Assembly (NCBI GenBank): GCA_964542315.1 | Contig: CAZIUA010000007.1 | Coordinates: 1 to 59,009, forward strand | Length of the DNA: 59,009 bases | Direction of reading: 5' to 3' | Source: UBA11524 sp964542315 | GTDB lineage: Bacteria > Bacillota > Clostridia > Christensenellales > Aristaeellaceae | Part shown: in pieces, positions 25,701 to 32,381 of the stretch | Position numbering within the stretch: the first letter of the stretch is position 1 | How the letters are laid out: every line of letters starts with the position of its first letter | Made by a program: the position numbers and the translations under genes | The notes under the pieces: generated by a model | Database searches by the model: none | What the model was told of the DNA's origin: nothing | What the model saw: the letters and a program-made list of their open reading frames with translations, nothing else

Positions 25701-25785
25701 GACCACGCTGGTGCTGTCGGTCGTCTTCGCGGCTCTGCTGATGATCGATATCTGCAAGGAAAAGTTCGGCAAGAAGGCTGAATAA
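22768..25785 (+). CDS. Membrane-anchored GH3 glycosidase with reversed domain order
   Basis: This is a 1005-residue enzyme of the same architecture as the one at 7919. A basic N-terminus and transmembrane helix (about 12-32) precede the GH3 alpha/beta domain (about 75-360; E205 in GRVGGEGDD at the acid/base position). A fibronectin-III-like domain follows (VTNTGSAAGKKAVQVY), then the TIM barrel (about 650-920; GTGLNIHRSPYAGRVFEYYS, KHFVLNDQEKNR, nucleophile D892 in AVTDMYD). A C-terminal helix (about 975-995) is followed by CKEKFGKKAE. The basic ends are cytoplasmic by the positive-inside rule, so the catalytic body should be outside. The start follows GGAAAGGAG. A terminator follows, then the second LytTR/GHKL pair. 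Confidence 0.9.
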   Translation: MKASKHRTLKKVLLNIMAVLCVLVYTGNTIAAANAGEVHKALGTSPTKIVMKEGAEEEDYKRYYESTYASVAELKAAGEALVREVEGEGIVLLKNENNVLPYAEGAKVSLIGVTVLDPVYGGTGSGAVDANGAPNYYDVMTGAGFTVTDKPLLDWYVEGEYGRTTYEIGEQKWSKVKRNHENEDGDPTIGVGEHAIFVVGRVGGEGDDMTRDNFNDVLDNNYLQLNEEERSILEGLAGLKEDGEIASITVIINSANPISVDFLTNEEYGVDAALWVGSVGQTGLYAVGDVLSGKVNPSGSLPDTWWVDNMANPVQNNFGSYTYAGAENYKLGNRFDQYVVYQEGIYVGYKYTETRYEDVVLGTPNAGNYVYGNIVGFPFGYGQSYTSFELSDLNVTKETKTTKEFVALASQADKDAAEDRTETVYTLTVKVTNTGSAAGKKAVQVYAQKPYTEYDKQWQIEKAAVELVGYGKTKLLQPGESETITVSVPEYFLTSYDALNTGVYVLAEGTHYLTVADNAHEATNNILSVKGKTVADGMTAEGNTALVHAIEYSFDDKTYATAYGTGAQVTSLFDEADINRYEGRGDNSVVYYSRSNWAGTVTPGAVKLTMTDAMAADAVLDDSDVTNVAHTAAEEDMPTLGEKNGVQLIHMMDYAYEAPEWEEFMDQLTYAELVKICANGLRMTYNVSSIGKPQTLDHNGPSGVTQVYSSGDNGYAKVTGDPNMSAKGTCFPCNGIVAATFNDELVYRVGQLIGEDCMWAGYAGLYGTGLNIHRSPYAGRVFEYYSEDGILTGLIDTAETLGIQEKGVYVYNKHFVLNDQEKNRAGIATWVNEQALREIYLRAFELPIVNADAKCVMTAFNRLGAIWSGAYRELLTDWLRGEAGMSGFAVTDMYDNAYMVKVHEVLAGNDIPDNLVGEDISEFTAYEGNAVVVNRLRESAKRVLYTVLHSRGMDGISSNSEVVSVTTWWQMSLNIAQWTTLVLSVVFAALLMIDICKEKFGKKAE

Positions 25786-25809
25786 TTCCCCGCAAAAAGA
25801 ACCCCAACG

Positions 25810-25840
25810 CCCGCGGCGCGGCTTGCGCTGCGGGTTTTTT
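25810..25840 (+). terminator. Terminator of the GH3 gene
   Basis: CCCGCGGCGC pairs with GCGCTGCGGG with one mismatch and is followed by six T. Confidence 0.8.
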
Positions 25841-25896
25841 CTGTGCATTTTTCGGTTGAAAATTAGATTTCTTCGCCCATTGCGCACAAATTTGAC

Positions 25897-25925
25897 TTGT
25901 CGAAATCGTGCTTCTGTGTTATCAT
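25897..25925 (+). promoter_or_regulatory. Promoter of the second LytTR/GHKL pair
   Basis: TTGTCG (25897-25902), a 17-bp spacer and TATCAT (25920-25925). The inverted repeat ATATTG-T-CAATAT (25924-25936) overlaps the start-site region. Confidence 0.55.
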
Positions 25926-25967
25926 ATTGTCAATATCAGTGGCGAGAAACGTGAGAGGAGACCCCTT

Positions 25968-26672
25968 ATGCTGCGGCTTGCAATCGTGGACGACAATCCG
26001 AATGATTCCGCTGCCCTTCGTGCGCTTGTGGCAGATTACCTGCAGAAGAACAACCATTCCTACGCGATCCAGGTGTTCAACGCACCGCTGGACTTCATTC
26101 GCTCGACGGAGAACCATGACATCGTGTTCATGGACATCCGCATGGATAAGCTGGACGGGCTGGAAGTCGCCCGGATCATGCGCAAGATCAATACCGACAC
26201 CGTGCTGGTGTTCGTCACCGCCATGGCCCAGCTGGCCATCAAGGGCTATGAGGTGGACGCGCTGGACTTCATCGTCAAGCCGGCGGACCAGGGATCGATC
26301 AACTATGTGCTGGCGAAGGCGCTGACCAAGCTGGAGAACACCTCTTCGACCATCTTTGCGCTCAAGACCTCCGAGGGCATCGTCAGCCTGTCCTCCAATG
26401 ACATCACCTATGTGGAGGTCTTTGACCACAATCTGGCCTACCACACCACCAAAGGCACCTATGAGGTGCGCGGCAGGCTGTCCGACGTCATCCAGAAGCT
26501 CGACCAGAAGCGGTTCATCATGTGCAACCGCTCCTTTGTGGTGAATCTGCGGTATGTGTCCAGCGCGTGCAGCGAATACCTCGTGGTGGACGGCAAGAAG
26601 ATCTATATTTCGAAATCCCATTCTAAGGAGATCATGAAGCACTTCTCCAATTTCCTGGGGGAAAATCTATGA
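25968..26672 (+). CDS. LytTR-family (AgrA-like) response regulator
   Basis: This 234-residue regulator is paralogous to the one at 444. The receiver domain (about 1-120) has VDDN, phospho-acceptor D56 in FMDIRMDKLDG and the Lys in FIVKP. The LytTR domain (about 140-230) contains YVEVFDHNLAYHTT and RFIMCNRSFVVNLRYV. The stop overlaps the kinase start by four bases (ATGA), which indicates translational coupling. ATG 25968 follows GAGAGGAG at 8-base spacing. It sits between two GH3 genes, whose promoters are the obvious candidate targets; this is inferred. Confidence 0.93.
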   Translation: MLRLAIVDDNPNDSAALRALVADYLQKNNHSYAIQVFNAPLDFIRSTENHDIVFMDIRMDKLDGLEVARIMRKINTDTVLVFVTAMAQLAIKGYEVDALDFIVKPADQGSINYVLAKALTKLENTSSTIFALKTSEGIVSLSSNDITYVEVFDHNLAYHTTKGTYEVRGRLSDVIQKLDQKRFIMCNRSFVVNLRYVSSACSEYLVVDGKKIYISKSHSKEIMKHFSNFLGENL

Positions 26673-28012
26673 CGACCGACCGCTGGTATATCAGCACCAT
26701 CGACCACCGCATCTCCACCGCGCTCATCTTCTGCCTGCTGCTGGTGCTGATCGGTGATCCGAAAAAGAAAAAGCCTCTCTTCGCCCTGCGCGCGATCGCC
26801 TCGCTTGTGGCGATGTCCGCTGTCAGCTGGGGCATTCGCTATGTGGTGGATATCTACCTTGTCGGCAATGTGATGCAGGGCATCGGGCATTCTGTCCACC
26901 TGATCGTCATGACGCTGATGTACACCCTGGCGTACGTGCTGTGCTATGACACCAATGCCGCCGAGGTCACCTATGTGGATCTGCTGGCGATGACCATCTA
27001 CAAGATGGCGTGGAACACCTTCAAGGTGTTCGCATCCGGTGCGGAAATGCTGCAGACGGCCAAGCTCTGGTCGCGGTACAGCATCATGGGGTCGCTGGTG
27101 TCGTATCTGTGCTACTGCACGGTGTGCCTGGTGGCTTGCTATCTGCACCGGCGCTATGTCAAGAAGATGCCCGATGAGGCGGATCAGCGCTTCATGGTGG
27201 TGGCGTGCTTCGCGTTCATGTTCTGCCAGGTGGTGCTGGAGTTCTGCGGGCGCGTATTCACCGCCGGCCCGTCCACGCTCTTCCTGTATTACCTCTGCTC
27301 GACCCTCTATTCGCTCATCAACTATGTGGTGCTGCTTGTCATCTCCCAGCTGAGCTACTATCGCCGCGACAGCGAGGATATGCACAATTTCATCAAGAAC
27401 AAGATGCAGTATTACCAGATGAGCCGCGACGGCATCACCTCGCTGCAGATCAAGTGCCACGACCTGAAGCATCAGATCGCCGCCATCCGTACCCGCGCGG
27501 AGAAGGAGAACTTCGACAAATACCTGGATCGCCTGGAGGATTCCATCATCGAATACGGCACGGTGGTGGATTGCGGCAACGAGACGATCAATGTCGTCCT
27601 GACGGAGAAGAACATCCTCTGCTCCACCTGCGGCGTGAAGTTTTCCTACATCATTGACGGCACGCTGTTCGACTTCATGTCCGAGATGGAGATCTACTCC
27701 CTCTTCGGCAACGCGCTGGACAACGCCCTGGAGAGCTGCAGCAAGGTCAGCGCGCCGGAAAAGCGCGTCATCTCCCTCAAGGCGGCCTCTCGCGGGGATA
27801 TGGTCATCCTCCATGTGGAGAATTATCATGAGAATTCGCTGAACATGGTCGACGGCATCCCCCAGACCACCAAGACCGGCACCGGCCACGGCTTCGGCCT
27901 GCGCTCCATCCAGAACATCGCCGAAAAGTACGGCGGCATCGCTTCTGTTCAGGTGGAGGAAGACCTGTTCAAACTCAACGTCATGCTGCATGCACCCGGA
28001 AATGAAGGGTGA
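26669..28012 (+). CDS. GHKL sensor histidine kinase (AgrC-like)
   Basis: This is a 447-residue membrane kinase. Several hydrophobic segments occupy residues 1-230 (for example ALIFCLLLVLIGD and LYYLCSTLYSLINYVVLLVI). QIKCHDLKHQIAAI with candidate H264 follows, then a GHKL ATPase domain (LFGNALDNALESC; GHGFGLRSIQNIAEKYGG). The H-box matches that of the kinase at 1155 in both wording and residue number. Its start overlaps the regulator stop by ATGA. The sensing signal is unknown. Confidence 0.9.
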   Translation: MTTDRWYISTIDHRISTALIFCLLLVLIGDPKKKKPLFALRAIASLVAMSAVSWGIRYVVDIYLVGNVMQGIGHSVHLIVMTLMYTLAYVLCYDTNAAEVTYVDLLAMTIYKMAWNTFKVFASGAEMLQTAKLWSRYSIMGSLVSYLCYCTVCLVACYLHRRYVKKMPDEADQRFMVVACFAFMFCQVVLEFCGRVFTAGPSTLFLYYLCSTLYSLINYVVLLVISQLSYYRRDSEDMHNFIKNKMQYYQMSRDGITSLQIKCHDLKHQIAAIRTRAEKENFDKYLDRLEDSIIEYGTVVDCGNETINVVLTEKNILCSTCGVKFSYIIDGTLFDFMSEMEIYSLFGNALDNALESCSKVSAPEKRVISLKAASRGDMVILHVENYHENSLNMVDGIPQTTKTGTGHGFGLRSIQNIAEKYGGIASVQVEEDLFKLNVMLHAPGNEG

Positions 28013-28044
28013 AATTTTACCAAATCACCCCAGATCATCCAGAA

Positions 28045-28090
28045 TGGACGGCCATTCACGTCAGTATTTTGTCGTGAACGACCGTCCTTC
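28045..28090 (+). terminator. Terminator-like hairpin after the second kinase
   Basis: GGACGG-CATTCACG pairs with CGTGAACG-CCGTCC, with small bulges, around a loop of about 11 bases. TTCTTC follows. Confidence 0.6.
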
Positions 28091-28129
28091 TTCGTATCCG
28101 ACCCATGACTCAATATTCAAGGAAAACCC

Positions 28130-28158
28130 TTTCCATTATGGGATAACTATGATATAAT
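28130..28158 (+). promoter_or_regulatory. Promoter of the canonical-order GH3
   Basis: TTTCCA (28130-28135), a 17-bp spacer and a perfect TATAAT (28153-28158), about 75 bp before the start codon. Confidence 0.65.
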
Positions 28159-28230
28159 ATTGACAAGTTCAGCGGACGAGCTGCGCGCGCCTGTCCGCCG
28201 ACAAATAAGACACAAGTGAGGAGATTGCAC

Positions 28231-30579
28231 ATGAAGCGGTTTCTGAGCCTGATCATCGCGACCGCGATGGTTCTGTCCCTCGTGCCCGCGATGGCTGAGG
28301 GCGTGGAGTACATCCCCGCTCCCTACACCGTTGCTGAAGGCGCTAAGATCACCGATACCTATTTTGAGCCCGTCATCTACCACAATGGCGAAGGCGAGCC
28401 CACCATCGGCGTGACCACTGTTGGCGTGCTGAAGGTTGACGGCAAGTACTTCAAGGATGCGGATAACGACCACGAGCTGGACGTCTTCGAAGACTGGCGT
28501 CTGCCCGCTGCTGAGCGTGCCGCTGACCTGACCACCAAGCTGACCAACAACCAGAAGATCGCGTTCATCTTCAACAACCTGATGACCACCCCCGAGTCCC
28601 GTACTCTGGCGGAAGTCACCAACGAAGATGGCACCATCAATGTGGCGAAGGTCATCAAGGTTGCGGATCCCGATGCCGAGGCGGCTGGCGGTTCTTCCGG
28701 CGGCAGCGCCTGGTCCTCTCCCTCTGACGAGGTCATCCTGAACGAGAACCTCCGTCATGGCGTGTACCGCGGCAACACCACCTATGACGCTTCCGTCGTC
28801 GCGCTGTACAACAACATCGTCAACCAGCTGGCTGAGTATGACGCTGTTGTCAACGGCGAAGCCATCCTGCCCTACACCCTGATCTCCAATCCCATCAGCA
28901 CCGGCTATGTGAACAACCTGGCGCTGGCGGCGGCTGTCATGGGCGATGTGGCCAATGGCGGCGACTACTCCATGGTCACTGAGTATGCTGAGCTGGATCG
29001 CGAGATGTGGGTCGCCCAGGGCATCCGTCAGATGTACGGCCCCCAGATCGACATCGCGTCCGATCCCCGCTGGGCCCGTAACTCCGGCACCTACGGCGAG
29101 ATCCCCGAGGTCACCGCTGGCATCACCACCGCGCTGGTGGCTGGCTATCAGCAGGGCACCAATGGCGTGCAGCTGGAGGGCGTGAGCCTGTCCATCAAGC
29201 ACTTCCCCGGTGACGGCGCTGCTGAGAACGGTTACGAGTCCCACACCTATCAGGGTCAGTGGCGTATCTACACCACCCCCGGCTCCCTGGAGAAGTACCA
29301 GCTGGTCGGCTTCCAGGCCGCCTGCGACGCTGGCGTTTCCTCCATCATGCCCTGCTACTCCCGCGACACCACCGATCCCCGCTCTGTTGAGCAGACCTAT
29401 CGTGGCGTTGTGATCCCCGTGGATCAGGTGGGCTCTGCCTACTCCACCACCATGATGCAGACCCTGCTGACCGAGACCATGGGCTTCAAGGGCTTCATCA
29501 ACACTGACTCCGGCATCATCGAGACCCAGACCTTCGGCGTGGAGACCCTGTCCCTGTCCGAGCGCTATGCCAAGCTGATCAACAACGGCGTTGGCGCCAT
29601 CGGCGCTGGCTTCGACTGGAAGGAAGTCACCGCTGCGCTGGAGAACGGCCTCATCACCGAGGAGCAGCTGAGCGCTGTGAACGTGTCCCGTCTGACCACT
29701 GAGATCGCTCAGGGCCGTCTGGACAACCCCTACACCGATCCCGCTAACGCTGACGCTGTGCGTGCGAAGAACACCACCGGCGAGGCTGGCGAGAAGGCTT
29801 ACCTGTCCCAGCTGAAGTCCGTTGTTCTGCTGAAGAACAAGGACAATGTCCTGCCCCTGAACGACACCACCAAGAAGGTGTACATCGCTTCCTTCACCGG
29901 CAAGGGTGCGGACGATGCCACCCTCGAGGCGCTGACCGCTGAGTTCCAGGCCAAGGGCTTCACCGTCGTCGAAGAGGCTGACGAGGCCGACATCGCTTAC
30001 CTGGACGTGGCGCCCACCTACAACGGCACCACCGGCTCCAACACCGCCATGGGCGTGATCGACCTGGTGGAAGAGGCTGAAGTGCCTGCCGTCGTGAAGG
30101 CTTCCAACGCCTACACCCAGATCCCCAGCGGCGAGACCATCGAGGTCACCACTGTTGAGGACGTGAAGGACATCGCCAAGATCGCCAAGAAGGTGCACGA
30201 GAATGGCGGCGTTGTGATCGCCTCCATCAAGGTCACCCAGCCCTGGATCCTGACCAACCTCGAGCCCCATGTTGACGGCCTGATCGCCAACTTCGGTGTG
30301 CCCCAGAAGGCCCAGGTTGCCGTCGTGACCGGCGAGTACAACCCCACCGGCAAGCTGCCCATCACCATGGTCTCCTGCAACGAGGTCATCAAGACCAACT
30401 GGGAGTACCTGTCTGACGGCCGCATCTACGACGTGTGCGTGTCCCCCAACGATGTGCCCGGCTACGACAAGGATCAGTACATCGATCCCGAAATCCTGGC
30501 CAACGTCAATGGCGGCTCCTACGCTTACTGCGACGAAATGGGCAACTACTATCGTGCCTGGTTCGGCCTGAGCTACTAA
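28231..30579 (+). CDS. Secreted GH3 glycosidase, canonical domain order
   Basis: This 782-residue exported enzyme has a signal peptide (1-22, ending PAMA). A short DxDxxxxxD-type loop (DADNDHELDVFEDWRLP) of the kind seen at the front of many GH3 enzymes comes next. The TIM barrel follows (about 95-480; KHFPGDG with K323/H324, nucleophile D426 in INTDSGI), then the alpha/beta domain (about 520-740; SVVLLKNKDNVLPL). There is no fibronectin-III-like domain and no anchor. This is the usual order, unlike the three other GH3 proteins here. Codons rich in GCT, GTT and CGT, unlike the neighbours, suggest strong expression. ATG 28231 follows GAGGAG. It has its own promoter and tandem terminators. Confidence 0.92.
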   Translation: MKRFLSLIIATAMVLSLVPAMAEGVEYIPAPYTVAEGAKITDTYFEPVIYHNGEGEPTIGVTTVGVLKVDGKYFKDADNDHELDVFEDWRLPAAERAADLTTKLTNNQKIAFIFNNLMTTPESRTLAEVTNEDGTINVAKVIKVADPDAEAAGGSSGGSAWSSPSDEVILNENLRHGVYRGNTTYDASVVALYNNIVNQLAEYDAVVNGEAILPYTLISNPISTGYVNNLALAAAVMGDVANGGDYSMVTEYAELDREMWVAQGIRQMYGPQIDIASDPRWARNSGTYGEIPEVTAGITTALVAGYQQGTNGVQLEGVSLSIKHFPGDGAAENGYESHTYQGQWRIYTTPGSLEKYQLVGFQAACDAGVSSIMPCYSRDTTDPRSVEQTYRGVVIPVDQVGSAYSTTMMQTLLTETMGFKGFINTDSGIIETQTFGVETLSLSERYAKLINNGVGAIGAGFDWKEVTAALENGLITEEQLSAVNVSRLTTEIAQGRLDNPYTDPANADAVRAKNTTGEAGEKAYLSQLKSVVLLKNKDNVLPLNDTTKKVYIASFTGKGADDATLEALTAEFQAKGFTVVEEADEADIAYLDVAPTYNGTTGSNTAMGVIDLVEEAEVPAVVKASNAYTQIPSGETIEVTTVEDVKDIAKIAKKVHENGGVVIASIKVTQPWILTNLEPHVDGLIANFGVPQKAQVAVVTGEYNPTGKLPITMVSCNEVIKTNWEYLSDGRIYDVCVSPNDVPGYDKDQYIDPEILANVNGGSYAYCDEMGNYYRAWFGLSY

Positions 30580-30592
30580 TTGACCCATATGG

Positions 30593-30700
30593 CTTGGGGC
30601 GGAGGGTGCTCCCTCCTCCCCAGGCCCGTTCCTGTAAAGCGTCAGGGGTGCCCAGCGCGAGCCGAAGCAATTCGGTTGGGTCACCTCTGGCGCTTTTTGT
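30593..30700 (+). terminator. Tandem terminator hairpins after GH3
   Basis: TGGGGCGGAGGG pairs with CCCTCCTCCCCA (30593-30625). A second, larger branched stem (about 30638-30692, GCGTCAG ... CTGGCGC with CCGAA/TTCGG at its tip) ends in TTTTTGTTTT. Confidence 0.75.
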
Positions 30701-30704
30701 TTTC

Positions 30705-31020
30705 GGCCATCCCAGGGGACGAGCCCCTGTGCTGGCTACGCGGGCGCAATGCAAGCATTGCATCCCGCTAGTCGGGCTGTAGCCCTCCCTCAGTTTTGGC
30801 CATCCCAGGGGACGAGCCCCTGTGCTGGCTACGCGGGCGCAATGCAAGCATTNNNNNNNNNNNNNNNNNNNNNNNNNNNNNNNNNNNNNNNNNNNNNNNN
30901 NNNNNNNNNNNNNNNNNNNNNNNNNNNNNNNNNNNNNNNNNNNNNNNNNNNNTCCCGCTAGTCGGGCTGTAGCCCTCCCTCAGTTTTGGCCATCCCAGGG
31001 GACGAGCTCCTGTGCTGGCA
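30705..31020. repeat. Tandem ~93-bp hairpin-rich repeats with assembly gap
   Basis: The unit starts at GGCCATCCCAGGGG. One complete copy (30705-30797) is followed by an identical 55 bases of a second (30798-30852), then 100 N (30853-30952). The last 35 bases of a copy follow (30953-30987), and then a partial final copy (30988-31020) with one visible difference (CTCCTG for CCCCTG). Each unit contains the palindrome GCAATGCAAGCATTGC and the stems CAGGGG/CCCCTG and GGGCT/AGCCC. The true copy number is hidden by the gap. Confidence 0.85.
30853..30952. other. Assembly gap (100 N)
   Basis: Exactly 100 undetermined bases lie inside the repeat array, probably a scaffolding placeholder. Confidence 0.99.
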
Positions 31021-31121
31021 TTCCGCCCCTTTGATGATCCTCCCCACGGACGCATGCGCGTGGCCTTCGCAACGCGGAGCCTACGCCCGTTCGTCCGCAA
31101 AAAAGTATGAGGTGTACGATG

Positions 31122-32231
31122 ATGAAACGTTTTTCTGCCCTGCTCCTGAGCCTGATGCTCCTTGTGTCCGCTGCCTTCGCTGAAACCACGGAGGATGCGG
31201 TGATCGCCACCGTCAACGGCGAGGCGCTCCTGAGCAGCACCTATTCTGCCATTGAGACGACCTATCTCTACCAGTATGAGGCGATGGGTGCGGATCTGAC
31301 CGACGAGGCGAGCTACGCCTACATTCAGGATCTGGCGCTGAACTACGCCATCAATCAGATGCTGATCAAGCAGGACATGCGCGCCCAGGGCTGCTACGAA
31401 TTTGACGAGGAAACGGAGAATTGGTGCGCCGAGCAGGGCAAGGCCGCCTACAGCGCCGCGCTGAATGAGGTCATCGAATCCCTGCGCACGCCGGACGCCA
31501 CTGAGGATGAGCTGACCGTGTACGCCCTGGCCTATGCCGCCACCCTGAACGTCACCGAGCAGACCTATGTGGATTTCTACCGCGACCAGTATGCCGAGGC
31601 GCAGTATTACGCCTGGCTCACCCGCGAGAATCCCGTCACCGATGCGGATGTGCAGGCTGCCTATGCCGAGTGCGTCGAAAACAGCCGCGTCCTGTATGAA
31701 AATGATGTCCCGGCCTTTGAGAATGCGCTGAACAGCAATGCTGAGGTGTGGTACCGTCCGGCGGGCTATCGTCGGGTGCTGCAGATCCTGCTCCCGGCGC
31801 AGGGTGAAACTGCCGAGGAGAAGCTGGCCAGCGTGCAGTCCACCGTGGATGAGATTAATGCCCGACTGGAGAAAGGCGAGGACTTTGCGACCCTGATCGC
31901 CGAATACGGCACGGACGCCAATTTCGCCAATGCGGACTTCCTCACCACCGGCTATCAGGTGCATCCGGAATCCATCATTTGGGCGGAGGAATTCGTCGCG
32001 GCGGCCTTCTCCGAGGAGATGACGCAGTCCGGCTGCATCAGCCTGCCCTTCGCCAGCGACCTGGGCGTGCATATCCTCTACTACCTGGCGGATGTGCCGG
32101 CCGGCCCCGTCGAACTGACGGCGGAGCTGAGCGATGCGCTGTCCAGCCTGATCTACGCGCAGCGCCGCAGTGCCGCGCTGGCCGTCCGCATGGAGGAACT
32201 GGCCAACGCCGCTGAGGTCGTCATCCACTGA
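31122..32231 (+). CDS. SurA/PrsA-like foldase (peptidyl-prolyl isomerase)
   Basis: This 369-residue exported protein has a signal peptide (about 1-21, ending AAFA). A SurA-N-like helical chaperone region (about 28-190) starts with the typical AVIATVNGEALLSSTY, and a PpiC-type rotamase region spans about 205-320 (RRVLQILLPAQG ... EDFATLIAEYGTD). The C-terminal helix is part of the chaperone fold. No lipobox Cys is seen, unlike the classical PrsA lipoprotein. It would assist folding of secreted proteins such as the glycosidases upstream. ATG 31122 is best placed from TGAGGTG; ATG 31119 is one codon earlier. Confidence 0.8.
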   Translation: MKRFSALLLSLMLLVSAAFAETTEDAVIATVNGEALLSSTYSAIETTYLYQYEAMGADLTDEASYAYIQDLALNYAINQMLIKQDMRAQGCYEFDEETENWCAEQGKAAYSAALNEVIESLRTPDATEDELTVYALAYAATLNVTEQTYVDFYRDQYAEAQYYAWLTRENPVTDADVQAAYAECVENSRVLYENDVPAFENALNSNAEVWYRPAGYRRVLQILLPAQGETAEEKLASVQSTVDEINARLEKGEDFATLIAEYGTDANFANADFLTTGYQVHPESIIWAEEFVAAAFSEEMTQSGCISLPFASDLGVHILYYLADVPAGPVELTAELSDALSSLIYAQRRSAALAVRMEELANAAEVVIH

Positions 32232-32246
32232 TCCAAAGTCCCATTC

Positions 32247-32280
32247 AGCCCCGTGTGCAGCACGCATGCGGGGCTTTTTG
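32247..32280 (+). terminator. Terminator of the foldase gene
   Basis: AGCCCCG and CGGGGCT form the base of the stem, with further pairing in the loop (GTGTGC/GCATGC-type). TTTTT follows. Confidence 0.8.
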
Positions 32281-32299
32281 GTTGCAAAACGGGCAAAAC

Positions 32300-32329
32300 T
32301 TGACGGATATGGTCAGCATACGATATAAT
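32300..32329 (+). promoter_or_regulatory. Promoter of the recJ-rel-dtd-MBL-hemZ operon
   Basis: TTGACG (32300-32305), an 18-bp spacer and a perfect TATAAT (32324-32329). Confidence 0.75.
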
Positions 32330-32381
32330 AAAACGAATATGGATCATGCGGCCCATGCGGTGGGCGGAGAGGAAGACGAGT

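Noticed and set aside
30705..31020. Possible CRISPR array
   Set aside because: The units are directly adjacent and entirely repeated, with no unique spacers, and no cas genes are near.
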